Positions 23,901 through 36,710 of a stretch of DNA of 64,000 bases are shown one piece after another. The notes beneath the pieces are model-generated. The model had not been told where the DNA came from. It saw nothing but the letters and a program-made list of their open reading frames with translations, and ran no database searches. The translations under genes and the position numbers were made by a program. The stretch comes from Paraphysomonas bandaiensis (Eukaryota; Chrysophyceae): assembly GCA_965644295.1 (NCBI GenBank), contig CBFFRP010000348.1, positions 186,001 to 250,000 on the forward strand. Reading direction: 5' to 3'. The number at the start of each line of letters is the position of its first letter. Within the stretch, counting starts at the first letter, position 1.

Positions 23901-24088
23901 TACAACATACTCTTCCAACTTCCAATCATGTATTGCTATACATGCAATACATCATATTACCGGTAGCAAATCGGAATTTGGGCAAGACGCCAATCACTGA
24001 AGGCAACATTACAGAGTACACATGTATTATATTTATATACAAAAATATAAAAACTAGCAGCGATAACAAGGGCCTCCAATGACAAATT

Positions 24089-26057
24089 TTAAAGCGTCGA
24101 TTTGCAAGATATAGAATCCAATGAACTCAATATTCGATCAATATCATCAACCGACATCGTCATTAGCTTTGTAATAAGATCCTTGGCAGGCGCAGTCCCA
24201 ACTGTATTACTTGAAGTCATTTTGCAGGTGGTGTCCTCACTGTCCAATGTAGGTGACGGCAATGCATGAAGCACCTTTTCTGCCCAAGTAGCGGCAACAC
24301 CTTCCGCAATAGCCACAGAAGTGCTACTGAAGCGTGTGTGTGGAATGGAGGGAGGTCCAACAGATGCAAGATGGCTCTGCAACCCACTCACTATATGTAC
24401 GGCACCCGACGCCGTGAGATACACTAAGCAGCCTTCCTCCAGGCAAGGTGCGCACGTTGGGGTTTCGGTTGGGATGTCACATTGGTGTTGTTGTTGGTCT
24501 TGAACTACGTCCGATGACACATCGTCCCCGACTGTACTCTCAGCTGATGAAGAGCGCTGAGGATGCATCATATCACCGCTCACCTCGGAAGAATCCGAGC
24601 GCGAGTGCATCGCTATCCCTGTAGCCTTCGGCTTCCTTACCAAGTGGGACAAGTTCCCTATAGAAAACAGAACACATTCACAAACAGTCAATTAAATCAA
24701 TGTAGTGCACTTCGATATACACAGAAAAGAGTGGTAAACAGACATACCTACGCCAAAATCTGTCATTATGGTGCTCTGAAATGAATGTCTACTATCGAAG
24801 AGGAAAACACGACTGCTGTTACTGGACCCGTGTTCATCAAGAGAAATTATCAGCGTGTGACCAGAGTGAGATGCGGCTACTAAAAAAGAACCTGTAGGGT
24901 AGTATTTCTTTTCGAATAACTCCTCTTCCTGAATCTCCACCTCACCTTTTTCCATCCCTTCCTCTTGACTCACACCACCTTCAGCAGCTGTAGAAAAGCT
25001 CACAGAGGGTATTAAGAATCCCAGTCGAAACAGTGCAAAGCGGGTGTGAAAGCACTGCACAACCTCCCACTCAGAACCACCACGCCCACTCTCAGACCCA
25101 GCAAGTACTGCTGTCACTATGCGGCAAATACAGATACGCCCATCCAACCAGGCTACAGCAAATCCATGTGGACCAAGCGCCCGCCCCGTTCGTACCACTG
25201 CAGCCCCTGTGAATGATGCACACTCCGCCGATGGGAAAGGAGGGGCCCGACCAGGGCGTACTTCTACAAGTCGAAAACTCAAATTTGGCACAGACTCAGC
25301 TGATGAGTCAACAGAGTCTGAGGCAGGAGGCAAAGAAAGACAAGCCACGACTGATACACCTCCCGAAGTGGAACCCACAATGAGATGTCCTCCCTCCAAC
25401 ACATCCATTGACTTCACAGCACCAGGTACTTGAAACTTCTCTTCTGGTGAGAGGGTCTTGGTCCCCGATATGTACCTGACACGATTACCCTGTTAGTTAG
25501 AGATATACCTTGAACATCAGCAACCTGTGGGTTGATATCGTGTGACCGCTCGCCGTAACAACATAAGGCACACCATCTAAACTACAATAAACTGTAATAG
25601 ACAAATAAATTAAAACCTAGATACTCACGAAAGCATTCGCCAGCAGACGCTATTGGGGTTGCTACAGTTCACAGACACAGAGATCTTAAGTACAGAGGTC
25701 TTGCTGTCCCTATCTAATTCAACGAGTTCAAAAACAGTTATGTGTCCATCTAAACCTAGCAGTGCAATCATGTCATTCGGAACCACTCCAAATTTACAAA
25801 TATGAGCATCAGATATTGGATATCGGGACAGCGTGTCAGCAGGAACATAACCGTCAGAGTCCTATTTAACATATAAAGCCAATTACTCACACACCATGCA
25901 TCACTTGTACCTTATGGATTAATATCTCCCCAAAGCTACTGATAGTGGCGAGCTCATCGACGCCGTCGCCGTCAAAGTCCCCCACAAGAAGAAACTTCGG
26001 CTTGAATCTTATGCCGCTTAGCTTATCTTGGCGATTGAAACAAATGTCCCGCAGCAT
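24089..26057 (-). CDS. FG-GAP/beta-propeller protein, ITFG2-like
   Basis: Exons 26057..25911, 25861..25629, 25581..25525, 25475..24748, 24657..24089; 577 aa. An in-frame TGA just upstream supports the ATG at 26057. The first exon carries a clear FG-GAP signature, FLLVGDFDGDGVDEL, and further propeller-like strands follow (DMIALLGLDGHITVFEL, LIVGSTSGGVSVVACL, GFAVAWLDGRICICRI, FLVAASHSGHTLIISL). Human ITFG2, a KICSTOR subunit that tethers GATOR1 to lysosomes, has the same opening motif and a similar late segment, but is 447 aa. Serine- and glutamate-rich inserts explain part of the extra length. The assignment to ITFG2 rests on weak similarity; another FG-GAP family remains possible. Head to head with the IQ/WW gene. 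Confidence 0.7.
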
Positions 26058-26629
26058 GAATGTTCAGTGATAGGATGGAGAGCTTCAGTTCTAGTCCTCC
26101 TCGAAGGTAGATGGGCCTGTGTGAGGGATATGGAGCTGGGTGTGTCTATCTATCACGTGATCTCTGCACACACTGCTGCCTGCTGTGTACACAGACAGAC
26201 AGACGCATTCTACACTACTGTACACTGATCCTCTAGATTACCGTACCCCTGTAGCCCGTTCACGGATATGATGTAGAGCAGCAGTTTCATATATATGACT
26301 GACGGTCAGCTGTATATGTATGTATGTATGTATGTATGACAGGCCCGTATATAAGAGCCGGTATGAGCTGCATACTTTCTCATACGGACTCATCCGTGCA
26401 GGTGTGTATATATGCATGCTGTCGAGAGACCTTAACCGTGATATAGAGGGATAGGGTGGTGGTGCACGGGTCTCTTCGAGCTTATCACCTGTAGAGTGAA
26501 GTGGTGTGACTGTTGTTTCTCTCATGTCGCTCTGTCTCTGCTATTCTCTATGAGCTGAGATCAGCATTAACATCGCAGTCAGTTATTTGTGTTGGAACTT
26601 CAAGCCATTATTGAGACTGCTGTTTCGAT
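26058..26629. promoter_or_regulatory. Shared 5' region between the ITFG2-like and IQ/WW genes
   Basis: 572 bp between two divergent start codons. It contains GTGTACAC and CTGTACAC near 26186 and 26218, a short (TATG)n tract about 26308-26337, and a CAGACAGACAGAC stretch. Promoter role inferred from orientation. Confidence 0.45.
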
Positions 26630-29600
26630 ATGGACGATCAGAAGTTACTATCTCTGACAAGAATACGCTTACCCAAACACCACAAGAAGCTGCTGTCTTC
26701 TTCCATTGATAACAGTCAGATAACAGTCTTCAGTGGAGGCAATGATGTTTTGCGTGCTCAGCACCCTGCTGATGACGATGTTCCCATTACATCTAGTCTA
26801 ATACCTTCAAAGGGTATTCCTAAACATATATTTGATCACAGGAAGCCACACTTGCCGAGGAAAAAGAGAGCTAAACGACTCAAACCCAGCAAAGAAATAC
26901 AGTCAATTAGGTCTCAATATATGTATGGAGAAGAAATTTTATCCATGGGACCGTCAAAGTTATCACAGTATTCGCTGAGTAAGTCTCTTGACGGTCGCAA
27001 TAGACTTCAGCAAGATACTTTTGCAAGTCTACCAAAGACTAATCCCAAGCGGGCTGCCGATAGACTGAGGGCTGTAGAGGGAGCGATACAGGGTGAACAC
27101 GACTATTTGATGACTGGGGAGAAGCTTGAGCGTTTGCGAGCTATCAATGTAGCCGAGCAATATATAAACCGGATGCCGCTGCATTACCTTTATTCCAAAG
27201 TAGAGTTGAGACATTATGCAGTGGAGCGAGCTTGCAACAGTCTCTTCAAACTTGCTCATAAGAAGGCCAACCGTTTAATGGAGCTGAGTATGAAGCGATG
27301 GAAATCTGTAGAGCCTGAACCTCTTTTTGATTTGTCGAAACTAAACGAGAAGCAAATCGGATTTCTGTCAATAGCGAAGAGGCTCGACAAGATGCTGAAG
27401 AAACAGTTAAAAAAATATTTCAGGATCTGGTCTTTCAACTATGGCACCCGCTTCGCAGCCATACGCAACAAGCAATACAATAATGCTGCTTACCTTATTC
27501 AGGACTGGTATTCTAAAATGAAGGTGATAAGGAAGCAACCATTCAGGGATTTTATCAGCGTTATTCAGATGTGTCTACACAGACGCAGAGCCATATACTA
27601 TGCAATAAAGTTCGAACAAACTCGCCGACAAGCTTTGAATAAGATGCGCAAGGGTATTGCAACCCGGCGGAGGTATCACTTTGCCGCCCGTGTCATTCAA
27701 CGGATTATGCGGTGGCTTATGGCTTATCGTGAAACTAAGTGGCGGCTCGTGCGGATTATTAACGCCCGACGAATGCAGCGGTGGCGGCGACGCATGATGA
27801 AACGCCCAGAGAAAGACCTAATGTTGATACGCGTAGGTTTGCTAACATGTGGGGGACATACGAAGGTTGTGAGTAAGATGCCTGATATGCATCGGAACCC
27901 GGATTCACTGCTCCTTAGCATAGACGGTTGCATATCTGCCATACAGCGCTGGTACATGGCATGCATGGGAAAAATGGACTTATTTATTCGATTAGCCGCA
28001 CGTCGTCGAGCCCTAGAGTTAGAAGCCAAAAGAAACAAGAATGCTGCCATTATACAAGGATGTTATCGTGCACGACTGTGGCGAGAACTTCTACGGGCGG
28101 CTGTTATTAATAATAGGGCACGTAGAATCCAGCGTGGGTATAGAGCGCACCAGTACCGTGTGTGGGTTTACCGTGCAGTGCAACGGCTTAAGGCTCGGAG
28201 AGCGAGGAAGATACAGCGCTTTTTACGAAGACACATGGCAATGCGGAAGCTCAGAGATCGTTTTGAGGCCCGACGAATTAAGATGGCATGTGACCGAATA
28301 TTATATGTTGTTTTGGTTAAGAGGGTGCAACGAAACTACCGTGCCCACGTGATATACATGGCCATAAAGAAAGAAGAAATGCGCCAATTCTTCGCTGCCC
28401 AGAGATTAAAGTCTGACGTTGTACTTAGCTCTGTGCGAAGGATACAGCTTAACTTCAGAGACTCACGACGACCACAGAGCAAACTCTGTCGCCATGTGCG
28501 TCTATATGCACTTAATGCGCGCAATAGAGAGCGACATTGTATTTGGAAAGCTGCCTATGTGATTCAGAAGCTTGCGAAGAGTTACATTGCTGCCCAAAGA
28601 CTTCGTGATTTGCAAATGAGAATAGATGCAGCCAATAAAATATGGAGATTAGCAAAGGCATACCTTCTGAAGAAATATGTTGCGTACCTTGTTGCTGAGA
28701 CCAGAAAGCGTCGCAATGCTGCTGCTAGCAGAATCCAGCACAATTACCGCCAATTCACATGGCTCAAGATATTGTACGGGCGATTTGCTGTTATGAAGGC
28801 ACGCATTGAATTAGAGCGCTTGCGCAACAGGTCAGCCGCAACGATCCAGGCAATGGTAAGAAAAGTGTCTGAGGAATACAATATGCCACTTCGTATAGCA
28901 GCTAGGTGAGTAAGGAGGTGCGAGATAATTTCTTTGTAATCTCTTGTGTACAGAGGCCAAGTAAGAAAGAAGAGGAGACAACGAAGAGAAGATCGCATTG
29001 CAGCTCTCAGAAACGCCTCAGCTGCTATCGTTCAGAAATTTTTTAGAGGAGTAGTGAAATGGTCTCAATTCTGTAAAACAGCGCGCTCCATCAGAATGGA
29101 TATAAGGCGAAACAAGTACGTATGATTGTCTGGCTTCATAATGTATAAATAATATCGAGTGCAGTGCTGCGAGGCGCATCCAGAGACTCATTAGGGCGTT
29201 CCTGGCAACGTCACGTGTTAACCGCTGTGTGCGTGAACGTATGAGACGGAATAGAGAGGCTGAGATTCGACTTGAGAAGCAAAATGCTGCGAATACAATT
29301 GGCCGGTGGTGGAAAAGAAGTAACGAGATGTTCACTCTAAGATCTTTATTTAAGTTAAGAAAGAAGGTAAGCTATATGCTCGTTTGTAGCGGGCTGACGT
29401 TTGTTGCAGATGCTTGATGAGTACAAGAGAATGGAAGCTGAAAGACTGAAAGCAGAAGAAGAACGCTTGGAAGCTCTAGATGAAGTCAAAGCTTCTGAAG
29501 AGAATATGGCAGCAACAATTCTTGCTTCCTGGAAACAAGGGAGTGATACCAATGGAAGAAACTACTATTACAACTATGTAACTGGGGAGTCGCAGTGGGA

Positions 29601-30480
29601 CCCGCCGGATAACTGGACCTTGAAAGTAACTGACGCGTGGATTCGAAATATTAATGAACGAGGTCAGGTGTACTACTACAATCAGCAGACAGGAGAGTCA
29701 AGGTGGCTTCCCCCATGTTGCGTATGCGGTAAGGAGGCTGATCGATGGTGCACCGACTGCTGCGCTGCGTATTGTGTGGAAGATTACACGTCGGTCCATG
29801 ATGAAAGCAAGGATGAAGATATGGCCGCTCATACTTGGGCAGTTGCTGACTTGGCGAAAGAAGTACTAAAGCCTGGACAAGTTTATTGCATTGAATGCAA
29901 GAAACGTGTATGCACAAAGGTCTGTCTGGTTTGCTGGGACAACTATTGTGACCAGTGTTTCAAATTTGTTCACCATGTTGGCGACTTAAAGACACATGAA
30001 ACGATATCATTCAGGCGAGCGAAACAAGGTTGGAACGCCATTAAACCAAAGAACAAAGGAGATCGTGTATACTATGTAAACGGCCTGACTGGAGAAACAA
30101 CTTACGAGAAACCAAAGCAATTGATGTCACCTATTGAGTTAGAGTACTATGAAAACTTCATTAACCATCGTGAAGCTGCTGAATCGTATGTCTCAAAAAT
30201 AGATCAATTGCAAAACGAAGTTGAGGCGCTGAAATATGAACGGGACATCCGGCTATCAAATGATATTATGTCTGCGAAAAAGAATGATAAAAAAGATAGC
30301 AAGAAAGGAGGCACAGGTGATGTCATGGCCTCAGTAAAGGGTACCTCGGGCGTCCTTTCTCTCCTCACTGGCATGTCTCAAGCTTACCGTGCCCGATTAA
30401 TGCAGAGTGACAGCAGAAAAAGAGGACATCAGCGATCTGAGTATATTAAAAATTTGTTAGAAAGTAAGGAAGATGGGTAG
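26630..30480 (+). CDS. IQ-motif-rich protein with three WW domains and two B-box-like zinc modules
   Basis: Exons 26630..28905, 28954..29115, 29165..29366, 29410..30480; 1,236 aa. The first 870 residues are strongly basic and contain many IQ-like helices (for example AAIIQGCYRARLWRELL, ARRIQRGYRAH, AATIQAMVRKV), which normally bind calmodulin or light chains. A short coiled coil leads into WW1 (921-950, NGRNYYYNYVTGESQWDPP) and WW2 (956-982, GQVYYYNQQTGESRWLPP). Then come two Cys/His clusters: 984-1021 (CCVCGKEADRWCTDC) and 1040-1076 (CIECKKRVCTKVCLVC), B-box like. A third WW-like unit lies at 1088-1117 (DRVYYVNGLTGETTYEKP), followed by a lysine-rich tail. The order suggests a cytoskeletal or centriolar scaffold that joins calmodulin and proline-rich ligands. 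I do not recognise a named orthologue. Confidence 0.88.
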
Positions 30481-31517
30481 CCTATATCGGCGGTGATGTT
30501 GTATTTGTATAATCGTATATGTATCATGTTATAGCCAGTGTCTTAACTAAAGAATGTGTAGTGTCTTTCATTAGTATTGTCTATACTCTGTACGAACATG
30601 CTCAAGTTGCATAGTATACACATATATGCTACATTCTAAAACTATAAAACCGAACACATTCTGCGGGAGTGACATGTCATCGCATAGCAGGTATAGAAAC
30701 CGTGTTGCTTATTTCTTCTCTTTATTGCGCTCATCGTTGGAATTGAAAAAACATTTCACTAAAAAAACTTTGTCTATCGGGCATTTGACAAAATTTTGAC
30801 CAATAATAACTGCTATTATTATTTTCTTGCAGTCCCAATTTCAATTACTGCCCTGTCATTTATTGGTTGCTACTATGAACTGCTAGAATCGGCCATCATG
30901 TAAATATAATATGGGCCATTATTAATGGTGTCCAGGCCCTGGTATGAAGTATGAAGACAACGGAAATCAGAGTATTGTCTCTCTTTCCAAGTCTTTAGCT
31001 TTCATCTTTGTAAGTTTACTGTGTCAAAGCAAGACAGCAGGACGATTAAACTTAAATAACTGAACAAAGAACTCTCTCAATAACTAATTTATTAAATTTT
31101 CGATCAGCATCACTTATCGATACTGCCATTTACTAAATTTATATCGTCACTACTACCAATAAAAATTATCAGATCTGAGATAGTCACGATCTTATACAGC
31201 TAATATATTTCAGTTTCATTAACATAATTCATATCGTATAATTAGATCATGTAATACTGTTTACAGCTACTGCATTCTCCAACAACGGTCATAATTCAAA
31301 TACTTTAAAGTACAGCTTTTAATTGCTTACAAATAGCAAAACTCAACAGAGTCCTTTTGGGATCTCAAGATATTTTATTCGGGCCCTAATGGCATTGGCA
31401 ATTACCTAAATGATTAGCGAAACGTGAAAAATATACACCAATAAGAGCGTAAATCAGTAAAACCACTAAGAGGTATCAACAATTTCAAATACATGCGAAA
31501 ATAGGTCCTGTGACCAG
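30481..31517. other. Gene-free convergent gap with an R3 repeat segment
   Basis: Both flanking genes end here. About 30790-30850 belongs to dispersed family R3 (block TCCCAATTTCAATTACTG, also near 53071 and 61980). The rest is AT-rich and shows nothing else I can support. Confidence 0.5.
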
Positions 31518-33788
31518 CTACTTCCTCATATACGACATATCAAGACGATTCCATGGAAAAAATGTGGCCAAGAACAGTTGCATCAACGGTAGATTAGGGT
31601 CAAGATTTCCACGACTTGAGCTGGATCCAGAAATAGCCAGTATTCGATCAAGTGTGTCGTCTACATCGTCCCCAATAACTCCTTGTCGTCGCATCTGTGT
31701 AAGCTCCGCTCGCAATGCTAATTCGTTCACTTCACCACCGCTCAGAGCGTGTGCTATGGCCCCTCCTGGTGCAGCAACTTCTTCCAGTCTGGCTACCCCC
31801 CTTCGTTGATTATCACCCACTAATCCAAGCCGTACACCCCTCCAATCTCCAAGCAGGGCTGCAAGTTCTCTCCTGTCAGCTAAGCCAGCAAGCACTCGCG
31901 GGTTTGCCAGCCGTGGGTCCAGCGGATCGGCATCGGGAGGAAGACGAGGAAATTCCTCAAGGAAGTCATCTGACTGCGCATGAATACATCGTGTAACTAT
32001 ATCGACTTGAACTAGTCGCCTCAGGTCGTGTGTTGCGAGAGAAACCGCCTTAATCAAAGCTTAAAACATCTATTATACGCGCATCAGTACAGACAACCTG
32101 TTCAGTAGTGCATTCACCCTCCTGTAACCCTTTCAGAAATGAGTCGGCGGCATCGTAGAGCCAGTCCAGCACATCACTCCGCTGCCAAATTGAGACAGAT
32201 TGTCCATCTAATACAGTGTCACGTCCAGTTAGTAGAGTTGAGCTGCGAATGCGGTAAAGGTTTCCAATATGACACAGTAACTCTGCACCACTCTTTCCAA
32301 CAGTATGTTCCAACCTGATAGACCACAAATAAGTATCGATGAAAGCAGTTGTCAGCGAACATACTGAGATTGCGAAGAAAATCGAGAGAAAAAGGTACTG
32401 CTAAAAATTCTTTTCCATCGGTCAGACTCCATGGTACTGGTTTCCAATAGATATCGTAACATGAAGGGGAACCGACGGAGCGCATCTACAAGTGTGTCAT
32501 GAGATTCCGTAAACCTCACACCTTTGTTTTCATTCAACTTTGTCGCCAGCGAGCAAGAGAATGCCCAGAATGGAAGGACCTCATGCAGATGAACTCCATC
32601 CGGGAGGCCAAGCTCGGCGGCAGCAGCCTCAGAGCAGAAGCTCGCGATCTCGTCTTCACGTCTCGCCTGCAACAGTAAGTGGTCAATGAACAAAAGCGCG
32701 CCCATGGGGTCAGTAGCAGGGCTCAATGACAACAAACATTTTCCAACATCAGCCGCAACGGATGGACATCCCAGCATAGCAACAATCTGCATGTGTCTGA
32801 ACAGAGCAGTGAAAAAGGCGTTATTTTCCACAGCCTTTGCATCCATTAGGTATCTATTTCCCGCACAGCCCACTAAGCGAAAGGGGCGGAAACCGTCCAA
32901 ACCAGCACATTCACAATAGTACAGACATCTTCGGATGAGGTCACCAGCCCTGTCCATCTGTCCGGTACGGGCGAAGACCATTCCCAGTTGAACAAGAGCA
33001 TCAAGGTGATGCGGATATCTTCCAATAAATGCAGCCAACATGTTCACATCTCCACTGCTCTGCACAACTGCAAAGGACTCATGCGCACGACGATAGTCTT
33101 CTGACCACTTAAATTTGATCCATTTTTCTCCATTCACTGGATAATAGACAGGGGGTGATGTTTCTTCCACTCCAATTCCTCCACATACAAGAGATAGAGG
33201 TCGAGGCCAGTCTTCTTTAGGGGTGCCAAACACTAAGTGCCTTCGTTTCGGATAAGCCCTCCGGCCCCGACCATGATTCATGTTATTTACTTGCACTAGT
33301 TCACCGCGACCACGCCTTCGTTTTGGTTTACACCTTCCAGTACTCTTTTCTTCCAACGAGGACAAGGCTCGTCCTCCAAACCGCATGCGCATAACTGCAT
33401 CAACATCCAAACTGTCTTGAGCAACATATAGAAAAGAGTCATTAGACGAGTTCACAGGTGTTTTCCATTCGTCGAGCTGTGTGTTCCCCTCCACATCTTC
33501 CTCCTCATAAGAGTCATCTGTCTTCTGGGGGTCATGAGGGGGACTCTCATCACATGCAGTCACATTAGCCAATACAGACACCCCGTCACTGCCACTGTCC
33601 CTGTCCGAGGACGGGTCTGTCTCTGTGTCCGATGAGCTCTCGTCCAGCACTGTGAAATTGTGTGTCTGTGTCTGTATCTCCCCCTCCGCCTCCCCCTCCA
33701 TCCCCTCTATATCTATATTCATATCTATGTCTACTGCTCTGCCATCGAGCCGTCCACGAGAAAGAATATTGCGGTGCTTTGCGCTCAT
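31518..33788 (-). CDS. TCF25: TCF25 / Rqc1-type ribosome quality control protein
   Basis: Exons 33788..32365, 32314..32098, 32048..31518; 723 aa. The N-terminal third is acidic and then basic (KPKRRRGRGE), as in TCF25. The conserved core starts near KWIKFKWSEDYRRAHESF and continues with HHLDALVQLGMVFARTGQMDRAGDLIRRCLY, here shortened to HHLDALVQLGMVF, and the NRYLMDAKAVENNAFFTALF region. DALRRFPFMLRYLLE and the later DFLEEFPRLPPDADPLDP correspond to segments of the human protein. TCF25/Rqc1 works with the E3 ligase Listerin on stalled 60S subunits. The intron splice phases join the conserved core without gaps. Head to head with the thioesterase gene; convergent with the IQ/WW gene. Confidence 0.88.
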
Positions 33789-34196
33789 CTTTCAGCCCCG
33801 TATGGATCTGTTTTACTATGAATGAGTCTCAGTTCCTTGTGCTCATGTCCAGCTACAGTGCTGTACAGGAGTATGATGATGTTCTCACTGGGTCCCGCTC
33901 TCTCCTCCTGCTGTACCTATGCACTGTACAGATGTACTTCTACATTGAGCAGATCGTATGCCGTACAGTACAGCACTCCGGGGCTGTGAATACTCTGTAT
34001 ACTGCTGTATATCGGGGCGATCTCATTAACAGGCAGCATGGACTGCACAGATATGGTGATCGGATCGATATTACATTGACACGTCACTCACATATACTCC
34101 CATTGTGCTATGTTATCCCGCATGAAATTCATGCCCCGTAGCCTTCCTCGTGCGTGTAAGAGTAGCTCCCGTGAGCTGTGCACGCTCTATGGAGGA
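33789..34196. promoter_or_regulatory. Shared GTAC-rich 5' region between TCF25 and the thioesterase
   Basis: 408 bp between divergent start codons. Six GTAC palindromes fall within about 110 bp (near 33863, 33912, 33926, 33933, 33963, 33968), followed by a CTGTATACTGCTGTATAT stretch near 34000. Several are in the form CTGTACAG or CTGTACC. Confidence 0.55.
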
Positions 34197-34825
34197 ATGA
34201 AGGAGAAGTACTTTAGGGTAACTATAGCACGTAGAATTTGTTTATAGTGAGTTATGGATCTTGTTCGTAGTATCTATTCGAGGAGAGACCGCCATTTATA
34301 AAGCTTTTTGGACCAAAAGTTGACAGTCTCAGCAAGAATAAAGTATCGATGTCTTTAGAATTTAAAGAAGAGTTTGTCGGCAATCTCCGAATGCCATGTC
34401 TTCATGGGGGTGTTGCAGCCACACTTATAGACCATTGTAGTGGCATGTGTGCTTGGTCTACACTTTCTGACCCTCACTCGACAGTAAGCACTGTAGACTT
34501 AAGGATCGATTACCTATTGCCTGCGTAAGTTTTGTCAATTTATAGTTAGACTTTAATGACAATGTGCACAGGCCATGTGAGAAACTTATTTGTGATGCAG
34601 AAATAGTTCAGAAAGGAAATAAGGTACTTTCTGGTATGCAAGCGTATTTGTTTTATTAATATCGCTCTGTAGTTAATTAGGGTAGATGCTGTTTTGTGGA
34701 ACTCCTCTAGAGAGTCCAAAATTGCAATCGGTCGATCTTTATTTAATGTTTATACTGTGGAGGTTGATATGGGTGCGCAAATGGAAAAGATTCTGACTGA
34801 AGAAGAGTTGAAATGGGAAGTTTAA
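34197..34825 (+). CDS. Hotdog-fold acyl-CoA thioesterase (PaaI/4HBT family)
   Basis: Exons 34197..34217, 34271..34524, 34572..34623, 34673..34825; 159 aa, normal for a single hotdog domain. The signature is LHGGVAATLIDHC: His52-Gly-Gly at the start of the long helix and Asp61 in the position of the usual acidic catalytic residue. The opening ERPPFIKLFGPKVDSL and the strand block VSTVDLRIDYLLPA fit the family. Exon 1 encodes only 7 residues; it was chosen because it is the only upstream ATG that splices in phase onto ERPPFIKLFG. Introns are 48-53 nt. Such enzymes hydrolyse acyl- or aryl-CoA esters; substrate and compartment cannot be read from the sequence. No targeting peptide is obvious. Confidence 0.87.
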
Positions 34826-35709
34826 CTCGATGTTTTATATTTAGTTATAACAGATTAAAACAAAATACATGCATTATATTGTGACATAATGCGGATATAA
34901 TTTTAGTGGTCAAAACCTTGGCCGCGCTGTGACTGTGTACATATATAATATTAGTCAACATTAGCTCTGATGCTCTGATACTAGCTCGAGCTACTCACAC
35001 AATACTCTGGGTGACTACAAAACTGACACAAACACAAAAATAAGTACTTTGCGACCTATTCGCAACACAATGCAAAGTTATTTTCACAAACAAATTATCT
35101 CAACAATTTGTGCCATGTAGAAATTTACGTCAAGATTGAGTTCTGAATGTCATACTTGTTTTTATGCTCTGCATGCCATTAATTATTAATAGATGTGAGC
35201 AAGTAGCTTGTTAGACAGTCACAATCGGAACGATTAAATTGATTAGATTGAATCACTATTACTTTGACTAGGTATTTACACATAAATTATATTTACCATT
35301 ACACTAGATTGAAACATATTTTGCTTTCATGTATTATCCATTGTATACCTAGATCAAATGTACAATATCTTGTAATTTGAATCTTTGAATACTCTCCTGC
35401 TGTTTTAACGCCTTCACATTTTGAATATATCAAGTGTGGACACTTCGCTGTTACCAACCCGCACTATTCCTTCTACCAAACTTCGGTTTAACACGAATAC
35501 ACAATTTATTCTGATATTATGCCAGTATCGTCAGTACACTACATGACTAAATTCGTAGCTCGCTACTGCGTCTATAGTGGTGATGACGTGAACAAAGGTA
35601 ATATAACTCGACTTAAGACTCAAACAAATGTGACATATTAATTTTATCGCATAAGAGAAGACATTGCGATACAGTGACAAGTGATATGTACTGCTCAGAA
35701 TTTAAGGGT
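34826..35709. other. AT-rich convergent gap
   Basis: Between the ends of the thioesterase and PSMA7 genes. A GACTAGGT word occurs near 35268, but no repeat ends or coding frames are convincing. Confidence 0.4.
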
Positions 35710-36710
35710 CTACACGCCGCCCAACGTTTCCTGGCTGGCCTTGCTCCTGGACTCCTCCTGCTCCCTCTCGATGTCAGCAATTATCTGCTCCAAAGTCTCC
35801 TCAGGAACCATCTGTGAGCATTAAACATATTATTAAATTGCAATATATATTAGTTAACTAGCTTACGTGAACAGGTTCTCCTTTTCTTCTGACTGCAAGT
35901 TCGATATTTTTACTTCCAGAATCCACAACCTACTAATCTATCAGCGCATTAAAAATATGTACCAGTTAGCTTACCTCCATAAGGGCACGAACAGCGAGTC
36001 GAACCGCATCTTCTTCGGATTGTCCTTCCGTCCAGTTCTTCTCCAAGAATTCCTTTACAGCTTTTTCATTTCGCCCGCCGATACAATTTGCCTGGTCATG
36101 GTGGTAAGAGCAGTAGGAAGGCGGGAAACAATATTCCATCAACTTACCTTCCACGAGGAATATGTGCCAGCCGGATCGGTCAAATACAGCTGGGGTAGAC
36201 CGTCCGTTGAGAATCCTGCCAGCATGCTGCTGACACCAAACGGTCTAACTCCACCACGCTGTGTGTAGCTCTGTTGTGTCCTCGCAATGTACCTCGCCAT
36301 ATACTCAATGGATGGAAAGTCTTCGCATGTCAACTGAAAGCTCTGGGCTTCAACACGCGCCTGTGCAATAAATTATAAAAAATAATTAATCTATAAACAA
36401 AAAATAACCTTTTCAATGAGAACACGGGCATCGGCAGTAAATCCAGCAAATGCGATGGTAATGTTGTCGTCTAATTTTGCGATTTTGCGAATTGTCCGAG
36501 AATCTTGCAGTTGCGCAACAGCTTTTCTTTCCACGCCCAAAATAACACAATCTTTTCCGCGCACACCCACAACAGCAGAGCCCCTCTTCACTGCCTCCAT
36601 CGCGTACTCGACTTGAAACAAGTGCCCATCAGGGGAGAATACTGTAATTGCACGATCGTAGCTACAAAATTTGTCAGACAGTTCAATTAACAACAAAGCA
36701 CACACCTCAT
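35710..36710 (-). CDS. PSMA7: 20S proteasome subunit alpha type-7 (alpha 4)
   Basis: Exons 36710..36706, 36661..36409, 36360..36148, 36091..35975, 35929..35867, 35811..35710; 250 aa, as in human PSMA7 (248). The N-terminus [20 protein letters not shown] is the alpha-subunit signature. [37 protein letters not shown] and [11 protein letters not shown] follow, and the C-terminus is the usual charged helix. The subunit forms part of the outer ring of the 20S core and takes no catalytic part. Exon 1 is only 5 nt (ATGAG), joined by a 44-nt intron to the CTACGATCG exon; this is needed to obtain the highly conserved MSYDRAI start. The long CATA tract lies 140 bp upstream. Confidence 0.96.
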
